Below, one piece after another: positions 1 through 6,402 of a stretch of 64,000 bases of DNA. Within the stretch, counting starts at the first letter, position 1; each line of letters opens with the position of its first letter. Below the pieces are notes generated by a model, which saw nothing but the letters and a program-made list of their open reading frames with translations, did not search any database and was not told the origin of the DNA. The DNA lies in assembly GCA_963824905.1 (NCBI GenBank), contig CAWGRH010000014.1, positions 310,001 through 374,000 of the forward strand, read 5' to 3'. This DNA is from JAJPKK01 sp963824905 (GTDB lineage Bacteria > Pseudomonadota > Alphaproteobacteria > Rhizobiales > Xanthobacteraceae). A program made the translations under genes and the position numbers.

Positions 1-120
1 GGGTCACCACCGGCAGTGACGGGCACGCCAGCGGATGGCAGCTTTGCCCTGACTAGCGGACATTTCTCGCGAAAGCCGAGACGGCTGAAACGGGCCAGAA
101 GCGGCCATCCGGGCCCTAGT
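1..120 (+). repeat. Degenerate dispersed spacer repeat, copy A
   Basis: This stretch starts with GGGTCA. It contains a GCGGACATTT-like core near 55-65 and a GGGCCAGAA-like segment near 93-103, then leads into an MRRREFI head fragment at 172. The same order of landmarks recurs at 1771, 3646 and 4376. In copies C and D the repeat sits directly before the start of a substrate-binding-protein gene or fragment. I read it as the spacer of a once tandem gene family. No coding content is supported. Confidence 0.5.
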
Positions 121-171
121 TCCTCTGCTCACGCCGCAGTAAGCCTCACAACCCCATAGAAGGGGTCGACG

Positions 172-210
172 ATGCGACGGCGAGAGTTCATCGCGGGGCG
201 GCGGCTAGGC
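172..210 (+). pseudogene. Head fragment of an ABC substrate-binding-protein gene
   Basis: The first ten codons read MRRREFIAGR, the same start as the intact substrate-binding-protein gene at 4548. After about 12 codons the similarity stops and the sequence runs into the 3' end of the GNAT gene on the other strand. The 68-codon open frame from 172 therefore looks like a broken gene head continued by chance. A matching head fragment lies at 3808. Only the twin-arginine start of the export signal survives. Confidence 0.55.
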
Positions 211-218
211 CATGTCTG

Positions 219-899
219 CTATACGGCGCTGCATGTGCGCCTCCAAACTTGGTTGGGATACGTTGCGCCGTTCACATTGCTGGAAGTCGAATTGAATATT
301 GGGGCAAATCCCATTTTGCGATGGAACATGCTTGACGCGGGATTCTCAGGTTCCGAGACGACGGCGCTGAAGATGTAAGTGCATCGCGCGTCCGCTACGA
401 AACGATCGACAAGGGCTCGACCGACGCCCTTGTGGTGCTCGTTCAAGTCCAGGGCAATTTGCTTGAGGACATAGAACGGTCCCGCATACCGCGCGGCTAT
501 GTCCGCCTCACTCTGCCCGCCAGACCTGCGTGATGCGTACACGTCGTTGTAGCCCAACAGAAAACCGATAGCCTTCCCATTACGCTCTGCGACCAGAAAC
601 ACAACGTGCTCGGCATTCTCTCTCCGCTCAGTATAGGCAAGCGTTGCAGCGTAGACTTCTCGGCTTAGCGCGGACACGAGGAATCCGCGCCGCGTATCCG
701 TGGTCGAAGATAGTTGGATAGCGCGCGCGATCCGCAGCACATCCTCGAGATCGGCCGCGGTCACCTGTCTGATGTTCACGCCGGAGTGTTTCACCGAATC
801 TTGCTCCGCCGGAGTGCGCCGCTTCACCGCGCCTTTGTGAGGCTTGGCCGTTGCGCTTGATTGACGTGACGGCGAAGCGCTGCGCAATCGCCGCGGCAT
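219..899 (-). CDS. GNAT-family N-acetyltransferase
   Basis: The 226-residue product carries a GNAT fold from about residue 42 to 215. Visible are an N-terminal NIRQVTAADLEDVLRI segment, a central VFLVAERNGKAIGFLLGY strand, the acetyl-CoA-binding loop region HHKGVGRALVDRF (R/QxxGxG/A-like), and a C-terminal MFHRKMGF motif. Acceptor unknown. The first ~40 residues are basic and low complexity, so the true start may be the GTG at 794, preceded by GGAG and giving 191 residues. The gene stands alone between a substrate-binding-protein head fragment and a Rap1a-like gene, so context gives no substrate. Confidence 0.75.
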   Translation of the reverse strand: MPRRLRSASPSRQSSATAKPHKGAVKRRTPAEQDSVKHSGVNIRQVTAADLEDVLRIARAIQLSSTTDTRRGFLVSALSREVYAATLAYTERRENAEHVVFLVAERNGKAIGFLLGYNDVYASRRSGGQSEADIAARYAGPFYVLKQIALDLNEHHKGVGRALVDRFVADARCTYIFSAVVSEPENPASSMFHRKMGFAPIFNSTSSNVNGATYPNQVWRRTCSAV

Positions 900-1081
900 T
901 ACACCACGGCCTTGTAGGCGATGGAACAGGGGTGGAGTGGCGACTGGATATCAGCTCTGGGTCGCGAACAGCCGACCACACAGCCCAGGTGCCGCGGCAG
1001 CGACAGGCAGGCGCCAGAGGTGCAGCAAAACGCATCTGTTGATCTGTTGCTCGACGTCCCAAAGGCCGACATCGATAAGCG

Positions 1082-1501
1082 TCACCGGATTTTGGCGACG
1101 GGGCGCCCGTTAGGATCGAGGCCAAAATAGATGCTCGGCCCTGGGGCCGAATTGATGGTGACACCCACGCTGGGCCGCGAAGTGGTGCATGGCCAGATGG
1201 CCTTAAGCGCGAGCTTGACCTGCTCGACGCCGGGGTAGCCGGCGATCTGGTGTGCGCTACCGCGCAAGAAATCGACGGTGCGTTCGATGATCTCGGGCGG
1301 CGTGACCGGCGGAATGCAGAACTCGTGCAGTGGTGCGAGTGCATCGACGGTGGCGCCGATGAACCCGGCGCACGCCGCCCTACGCACCTCGTCGGGATTG
1401 CTGCACGTCTCCTGCAGGTGCGGGCCATCGACCATCACTTGAGCTGATGCTGGTGCTGCAACGAGCATCGCCAATAGGGTTGCTGCAAATCGGTCCATCA
1501 T
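1082..1501 (-). CDS. Secreted Rap1a/Tai-like small protein
   Basis: The 139-residue product has a clear Sec signal peptide (cleavage after ASAQ, about residue 21). It is followed by a Rap1a/Tai-type domain with conserved cysteines in ETCSNPDEVRRAACAGFI, a cysteine in HEFCIPP, and a late IWPCTT. In that family Rap1a/Tai proteins are immunity partners of Serratia T6SS amidase effectors, but most alphaproteobacterial members are lone periplasmic proteins of unknown role, and no effector gene is seen nearby. The N-terminal two-thirds of this gene is duplicated at 3891-4111. A direct immunity role is not supported here. Confidence 0.7.
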   Translation of the reverse strand: MMDRFAATLLAMLVAAPASAQVMVDGPHLQETCSNPDEVRRAACAGFIGATVDALAPLHEFCIPPVTPPEIIERTVDFLRGSAHQIAGYPGVEQVKLALKAIWPCTTSRPSVGVTINSAPGPSIYFGLDPNGRPVAKIR

Positions 1502-1774
1502 CTCACCCGCCTGGCGCCATCAAGCCCCGCTGCGACCACGTTCACGTGGTTCGACGACCCCCGATTTCCGGTTGGTCAGGTTCGTGATCGGCCACGTGAT
1601 GTTTGCGCTGCTCCGCCGGTTGGACCATGCGCATATCCAGGACATGGGTTTCCTGCTGCTCGGACGCAAGCGGGATGCCGCCGAGACGCTGCTGGCCTGC
1701 ATCTCCTTCCCCATGACTTTGCTCGGACGCGCCGACGAAGTGATCGAATAGGCATCGACGGCCGCTTCGGGTCA
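1281..1774. repeat. 0.49-kb direct repeat, copy 1
   Basis: This segment recurs at 3891-4380 in the same orientation, with only scattered differences. It covers the 5' part of the Rap1a-like gene (minus strand) and its upstream region. The upstream part contains a plus-strand frame that ends in GRADEVIE and a stop codon (1726-1752), resembling the tail of substrate-binding-protein genes. The copy ends at the GGGTCA that opens spacer repeat B. No transposase is attached. Confidence 0.85.
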
Positions 1775-1880
1775 AACTCAGCCTTGCTGGTGACTTGGGT
1801 TTAGGGCGGCTTCAGCCCCAAGAGAAGACCTGCCGGGACCCAGCCGGAAGGTCGCACAAGGGCCAGAACCGGTTATCCCC
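1771..1880 (+). repeat. Degenerate dispersed spacer repeat, copy B
   Basis: It starts with GGGTCA right after the 0.49-kb repeat and contains CAAGGGCCAGAACCGG, matching the GGGCCA landmark of copies A, C and D. The central GCGGACATT core is poorly preserved. Unlike copies C and D it leads into the VCBS-repeat gene at 1982 rather than a substrate-binding-protein head. Confidence 0.4.
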
Positions 1881-1981
1881 GCGGCGGCGTGGCTTGTTGA
1901 CGCCAGCGGCAGTTTGGGCTGTGCTGTGCTGGCGGCTGTTTTCTTCGGCGATAGCGCGGCTCCACTCGGAGGGGCGTTTTC

Positions 1982-3421
1982 ATGTTGATTGAGCAGGGGC
2001 GTTTTGCTGCGCCGTGTATTCAGCGGACTCGATCGTCCGGATCGCAGACAAAGAGGGCCGCCGTATTCTGGCATCTGCTGTGTGCGGCCATTCTGGGCGT
2101 CGCCGCCGCGCCGGACGCTGCGTCTGCCTTGCCAGTCTTCTCCGGAGCATTGAACGCATCATCGACGCTCACGGCGAACCGGGTCACGCGCAACGCTATC
2201 CCTTCCACGTGCGGTGTGCCCAAGGTGTTTCCCGGCACCATCGCACAGCCAAACACTCAATATCAGGTAGCCTCGTACACGCACACCGGTCCTTCTCGCT
2301 GCGTGACTTTCGCAATTTCGAGCACAACGTGTAGCACCAGCGCGTTCCTCGTGGTCTACAATGGCTCGTTCGATCCCAATAATCTCGCAGCCAACTACCT
2401 GGGCGACACCGGCTCAAGCTCTGCCGGAGCCACCGTTGGGGTGGCCCTCACGACGAATCAGACGGTCCAACTGATGGTCGCCGGCTTTGGCACCGGACTC
2501 AACTGCGCCTTCACCGTCGACTTATTGACCAGCAACACCCACGACTTCAACCCCGACGCATTCAGTGACATCGTGTGGCGCGACAACGCCGGTGATGTGG
2601 CATTCTGGTTGATGAGAGGGGCGCAGGTCGGACCAATGGGTGGCGTCGGCGGAGTGCCCGTCGCGTGGTCGATCGTCGGACAGCGCGACTTCAACGGCGA
2701 CGGCCTCTATGATCTGCTTTGGCGCGACACCAGTGGCAACGTGTCGATGTGGTTCATGAACGGCACGACTCCCGCGTCGACGGCGGGTGTCGCCAACGTC
2801 CCGACCAACTGGTCGGTCGTGGGAACGGGCGACTTCAACGGCGACGGCCTCGGCGACATCCTGTGGCGGGACAGCAGCGGCAATCTCGCCGTGTGGCTGA
2901 TGAGCGGCAATGCCATCATTGGTTCTGCGAGCCTTGGCAATGTCCCACCAAGCGTATGGGTGGTGGTCGGCGTCGCTGACTTCGACGGCGACCGCAAGAG
3001 CGACATTCTCTGGCGCGACGTCAACGGCAACATTGCGATCTGGTTTATGAATGGGACGCAGGTGATTTCCGCGGTGATCGCCAACACCGTAGCGACTGTC
3101 TGGTCGGTAGTGGCCACCGGTGACTTCAATGACGACGGCAAGGGCGACATTCTCTGGCGCGACAGTTTCGGCAATCTCGCGGTGTGGCTGATGAACGGCT
3201 CCGAGATGAGCGGGTTCGGCGGGCTCGGCATGATTCCTTTCAACTGGTCGGTTGCCCAAACCGGCGACTTCGACGGCGACGGCAAGAGCGATATTCTCTG
3301 GCGCGATACGAACAGCGGCGCGACGGCGATTTCGTTCATGGATGGGGTCCGGGTGTCGCAGACCCTTAGCGTCGCCGTGGTCCCGCTGAACTGGACGATC
3401 CAAGGCATCAACGCAGATTGA
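1982..3421 (+). CDS. Exported VCBS/FG-GAP repeat protein
   Basis: The 479-residue product has an N-terminal hydrophobic export segment (about 25-49, cleavage near DAASA). A ~130-residue cysteine-containing domain of unknown type follows, then from ~184 to the end six VCBS/FG-GAP-like units of ~48 residues. Each unit has a DFNGDGxxDILWRD motif plus a GNxAxWxMNG strand. The DxDGDG-like acidic loops are typical calcium sites of beta-propeller repeats. A strong GGAGGGG lies 7 bases before the ATG. The C-terminal half closely matches the C-terminal half of the protease at 6403. Likely secreted or surface-bound; ligand unknown. Confidence 0.8.
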   Translation: MLIEQGRFAAPCIQRTRSSGSQTKRAAVFWHLLCAAILGVAAAPDAASALPVFSGALNASSTLTANRVTRNAIPSTCGVPKVFPGTIAQPNTQYQVASYTHTGPSRCVTFAISSTTCSTSAFLVVYNGSFDPNNLAANYLGDTGSSSAGATVGVALTTNQTVQLMVAGFGTGLNCAFTVDLLTSNTHDFNPDAFSDIVWRDNAGDVAFWLMRGAQVGPMGGVGGVPVAWSIVGQRDFNGDGLYDLLWRDTSGNVSMWFMNGTTPASTAGVANVPTNWSVVGTGDFNGDGLGDILWRDSSGNLAVWLMSGNAIIGSASLGNVPPSVWVVVGVADFDGDRKSDILWRDVNGNIAIWFMNGTQVISAVIANTVATVWSVVATGDFNDDGKGDILWRDSFGNLAVWLMNGSEMSGFGGLGMIPFNWSVAQTGDFDGDGKSDILWRDTNSGATAISFMDGVRVSQTLSVAVVPLNWTIQGINAD

Positions 3422-3589
3422 GGTGCGCACCCGGCTTTCGATACTCTTGCGGTTGCAGCTGCATCCTCTCACAAATGTTGACCGGCGCAAAATTGTCGGT
3501 CCACATCTGGAACGTCTGTTTTCTTGGCCGTGACCTGCGAGCCGACCCAGGTTCGGGTAGCAATATTCGGTGAGATTCTCGGATTGACT

Positions 3590-3631
3590 TGTCTCGAACT
3601 GCTCACTTTAGCCGACAAGGTGACCGAGTAG
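3590..3631 (+). pseudogene. Tail fragment of an ABC substrate-binding-protein gene
   Basis: The frame reads LTLADKVTE followed by a stop, close to the LIALTDEVIE-stop tail of the intact gene at 4548-5531. Spacer repeat C follows, then a gene head at 3808. This is the order expected from neighbouring members of a tandem gene family. The rest of 3422-3645 contains nothing I can recognise. Confidence 0.4.
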
Positions 3632-3645
3632 ACCGCCACCGCAAT

Positions 3646-3790
3646 GGGTCACAAGCGGCTGACCCGGTCTTACCTCGTGACGGCAGCTTTCGCCCAGTGA
3701 ACGGACGTATTGGCCACCGGCCGCGAGGTCGTAAAAGGGCCAACAGCACTCATGAGCGCCGGTTCCAATGCATCCTGTAGGCTTGCCCTC
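3646..3790 (+). repeat. Degenerate dispersed spacer repeat, copy C
   Basis: It starts GGGTCACAAGCGGCTGACCC and carries a GAACGGACGTATTGG core and AAAGGGCCAACAGC. It ends in CGGTTCCAATGC and CAAATCTCTGGAGG, both shared almost exactly with copy D (4490-4541). The last element is the ribosome-binding region of the following substrate-binding-protein head. The preserved order GGGTCA, core, GGGCCA, CGGTTCCAATGC, TCTGGAGG shows that C and D are homologous spacers. Confidence 0.65.
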
Positions 3791-3807
3791 AAATCTCTGG
3801 AGGGCGG

Positions 3808-3900
3808 ATGAGACGGCGGGAGTTCATTGCGGGCCTGGGTGGTGCGGCGGCATCGCGGCGATCGCAACGCTTCGACGCGAAATATCACGGCGTTCGATGA
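3808..3900 (+). pseudogene. Head fragment of an ABC substrate-binding-protein gene
   Basis: An ATG preceded by CTGGAGGGCGG opens a 30-codon frame starting MRRREFIAGLGGAAA. This is nearly identical to the intact gene's MRRREFIAGLGSAAA, then diverges and stops at 3898-3900. The break coincides with the start of the second 0.49-kb repeat copy (3891), so the head was joined to the truncated Rap1a-like gene by recombination. Confidence 0.65.
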
Positions 3901-4111
3901 TCTCGGGCGGCGTGACCGGCGGAATGCAGAACTCGTGCAGCGGTGCGAGTGCATCGACGGTGGCCCCGATGAACCCGGCGCACGCCGCCCTACGCACCTC
4001 GTCGGGATTGCTGCAGGTCTCCTGCAGGTGCGGGCCATCGACCATCACTTGAGCTGATGCTGGTGCTGCAACGAGCATCGCCGATAGGGTTGCTGCGAAT
4101 CGGTCCATCAT
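3891..4111 (-). pseudogene. Truncated Rap1a/Tai-like gene, second copy
   Basis: The first ~73 codons match the gene at 1082-1501 almost exactly, including signal peptide and the first cysteine motif. Homology stops after the codons for PPEIIER and the frame then runs antisense through the substrate-binding-protein head to a stop at 3824. The last third of the domain, with its final cysteine region, is lost. It could still make a 95-residue exported peptide, but it is most simply a broken duplicate. Confidence 0.7.
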
Positions 4112-4380
4112 CTCACCCGCCTGGCGCCATCAAGCCCCGCTGCGACGACGTTCACGTGGTTCGACGACCCCCGATTTTCCGGTTTCTCAGGTTCGTGATC
4201 GGCCACGTGATGTTTGCGCTGCTCCGCCAGTTGGACCATGCGCATATCCAGGACATGGGTTTCCTGGTGCTCGGACGCAAGCGGATGCCGCCGAGACGCT
4301 GCTGGCCTGCATCTCCTTCCCCATGACTTTGCCGGGGCGCGCCGACGAAGTGATCGGATAGGCATCGACTGTTCGGGTCA
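3891..4380. repeat. 0.49-kb direct repeat, copy 2
   Basis: Same orientation as 1281-1774, beginning at CGTTCGATGATCTCGGGCGG and ending at the GGGTCA of spacer copy D. A plus-strand frame in it again ends in GRADEVIG-stop (to 4363), with Gly replacing the final Glu of copy 1. Small indels against copy 1 (for instance near 4174 and 4290) show that the copies have diverged without coding constraint. Confidence 0.85.
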
Positions 4381-4541
4381 CAGGCTACCGTGCCCGGCTC
4401 TCTGTCGGTGCGGCAGCTTGGCCTCGATCAGCGGACATTTCAGCGGAAGCGCCGGATGGCCGACTCGGGCCACAACCAGCCATCAGCAACGGTTCCAATG
4501 CGGCCCGTATGGCGTTAGGCTTCACGACAAATCTCTGGAGG
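4376..4541 (+). repeat. Degenerate dispersed spacer repeat, copy D
   Basis: It begins GGGTCACAGGCTACC and has a CAGCGGACATTTCAGCGGAA core like that of copy A, then CTCGGGCCACAACC, CGGTTCCAATGC and the TCTCTGGAGG ribosome-binding region of the intact gene at 4548. It is the best-preserved spacer and shows what lay between members of the former array. Confidence 0.65.
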
Positions 4542-4547
4542 ACGGAG

Positions 4548-5531
4548 ATGCGACGGCGGGAATTCATCGCGGGGCTAGGAAGCGCGGCTGCGTGGCCGCT
4601 TGCTGGGGGCGCGCAGCAGATGGCACTGCCGGTGGTCGGTTTCGTCCACGCCGCGTCGGCCGACACCTCAGCGGATCGTGTGCGCGCGTTTCGCAAAGGC
4701 CTCAGCGAAACCGGCTACGTCGAGGGCCAGAACGTGACGGTCGAGTACCACTGGCTGGAGGGCCAATTCGATCGCCTGCCGGCGCTGATGGCTGAACTAG
4801 TCCGTCGTCGGGTGGCTGTGATCGCCACGCCCGCCAACACGGCCGGTTCGATCGCGGCCAAAGCTGCGACAGCGGTGATCCCGATCGTGTTTGGCAGCGG
4901 TGAAGACCCAGTCAAGCTGGGTCTTATCACGAGCTTCGCTCGGCCGGGCGGCAATGCGACCGGCGTCAATTTTTTCAATCAGGAGGTGGATGCAAAGCGG
5001 CTAGCACTATTGCATGAGCTAGTTCGCAATGCTGTTCGTGTTGTGGTGCTCCTCAATCCGGCCGATGCTCCGAATGCCGAGACTACATTGCGGGCCGTGC
5101 AGGAAGCTGCCGGCATCATTGGGTTGCAAATCCAAGTCCTCAACGCCAGCACGAGCCGGGAGATCGACGCGGCCTTTGCCGCCATTGCGCATGATCGGCC
5201 CGATGCCCTCTTCGTCGGTGGCGACGGATTCTATTTTAGCCGCCGCGAGCAATTGGCCGACTTGGCAGCGCTTAATATGATTCCGGCGTGTTATGGGAGT
5301 CGCGATTGGGTCGTGGCCGGTGGGCTGATGAGCTATGGAACCGACATCGTGGACAGTTTTCGTCAAGTCGGTGTCTATACCGGTCATATCCTCAAGGGCG
5401 CCAAGCCCGCTGAGTTGCCGGTCGTGCAGCCCACCAAGTTCGAGTTCGTCATTAACTTGCACACGGCCAGGACGCTCGGCATCGACGTATCGCCAAATCT
5501 GATTGCCCTTACCGACGAGGTGATCGAGTAA
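4548..5531 (+). CDS. ABC transporter substrate-binding protein, Tat-type signal
   Basis: The 327-residue product belongs to the ABC_sub_bind type (TrpX-like) of periplasmic binding proteins common in Bradyrhizobium relatives. It starts MRRREFIAGLGSAAAWPLAG with a twin-arginine motif and an AQQ cleavage region. It continues with VVGFVHAAS, a long FRKGLSETGYVEGQNVTVEY segment and a central GSGEDPVKLGLITSF motif, ending DEVIE. The ATG at 4548 is chosen over one at 4509 because GGAGG at 4537-4541 precedes it by 6 bases. No permease or ATPase gene is adjacent, so the transporter partner and ligand are unknown. It is the only intact member of a decayed array in this window. Confidence 0.8.
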   Translation: MRRREFIAGLGSAAAWPLAGGAQQMALPVVGFVHAASADTSADRVRAFRKGLSETGYVEGQNVTVEYHWLEGQFDRLPALMAELVRRRVAVIATPANTAGSIAAKAATAVIPIVFGSGEDPVKLGLITSFARPGGNATGVNFFNQEVDAKRLALLHELVRNAVRVVVLLNPADAPNAETTLRAVQEAAGIIGLQIQVLNASTSREIDAAFAAIAHDRPDALFVGGDGFYFSRREQLADLAALNMIPACYGSRDWVVAGGLMSYGTDIVDSFRQVGVYTGHILKGAKPAELPVVQPTKFEFVINLHTARTLGIDVSPNLIALTDEVIE

Positions 5532-5548
5532 GTCGCGAGGTCCGCATT

Positions 5549-6184
5549 GGGTCGATGGTGTTGAAAAAGTCGCTCGTGACTATGGGCAAATCATGATTCC
5601 GTTTCGTTGAGGGCTTCAACGACGGAGGCGGGTCATGATGGGTCGGCAAACGGGCGATCAGAGCCAGCTGTTCTATCTGTTCAACCTCGAGAGACGCATT
5701 CCGGAGCGCCATCTTCTGCGCGCATCAATCCGACGGTGACGCGGACTTTGGGCGAGTTTCGGGAGAAGCTGGAGCCCTTCTACAGCGAGATTGGCCGGCC
5801 TTCGATCGACCCTGAGCTGATGATCCGGATGCTCATCGTCGGCTACTGCTACGGCATACGTTTTGAGAGAAAGCTGTGCGAGGAGGTCGAACTGCACCTC
5901 GCCTATCGTCTTTCTCGGTCAATCGCCACGGCCGGTTCCGCGACAGCGATCTATTCCGCCAGGTATTCGAGGGCGGTGGTGCGGACGTGCGCGACGAATT
6001 CCACCTCGCCGCCATCGTACAGAACCTGAAAACCCTCGCAAAACACATCTGGCGGTCCCAGGAGCCCGTCGCCTGCGTTATGTGACCGGTCCCATCACGC
6101 AGGAGCAGGCGAAGCAATTGTCTCCAAACGCTCAAAAGATCGAGCCACCCCCATCTCATCGCGGACCTCTTCAACAGCATCGGC
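5549..6184 (+). mobile_element. IS1182/IS5-like insertion sequence remnant
   Basis: A left end with GTCGATGGTGTTGAAAAAGT (5551-5570) and a right end ending CTCTTCAACAGCATCGGCC (near 6166-6184) form imperfect inverted repeats. The TGTTGAAAAAGTC end is characteristic of IS1182/IS5 elements. Between them lies a broken transposase. The total length of ~0.63 kb is far below a full element, so it has suffered an internal deletion and is not mobile on its own. Confidence 0.65.
5635..6085 (+). pseudogene. Broken IS1182/IS5-family transposase
   Basis: The frame opens MMGRQTGDQSQLFYLFNLE after a GGAGG. It shifts near 5720 into a frame reading TLGEFREKLEPFYSEIGRPS and IDPELMIRMLIVGYCYGIRF, which is the N-terminal transposase domain. 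It then shifts again to FSVNRHGRFRDSDLFRQVF, and a deletion joins this to a C-terminal-looking EFHLAAIVQNLKTLAKHI with a stop at 6083-6085. The catalytic DDE region is missing. At least two frameshifts and one large deletion make it nonfunctional. Confidence 0.75.
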
Positions 6185-6402
6185 CAGGAGCGGCCATGGG
6201 GTCCCCTGGTTCGGCTGGTCAGACCGCAGTATGTTCTCTCAAGGCCACTGCCCGGATGGCCGGGAGATTCGGCGGCGGGCGTCATTGTCGAAAGGCGCCG
6301 AGGCTCAAATGCTATTGTTTGATCGACTGGCGAGACATCAAAAATCGGAAGGTCGCCGGCCCCTGCGTTCGATGACGTTCAGCCTTGCAGAAGGACAATG
6401 AT

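Noticed and set aside
1520..1775. Small minus-strand frames in the 0.49-kb repeats (also 4108-4381)
   Set aside because: They are antisense to substrate-binding-protein tail sequence and spacer, the kind often mis-annotated as small proteins; no ribosome-binding site or domain.
2522..3490. Long minus-strand frames across the VCBS repeats
   Set aside because: They are periodic only because the coding strand is repetitive, and have no independent domain or start signal.
6185..6402. Possible further gene remnant between the IS remnant and the protease
   Set aside because: Short open phrases only, with no recognisable motif in any frame.
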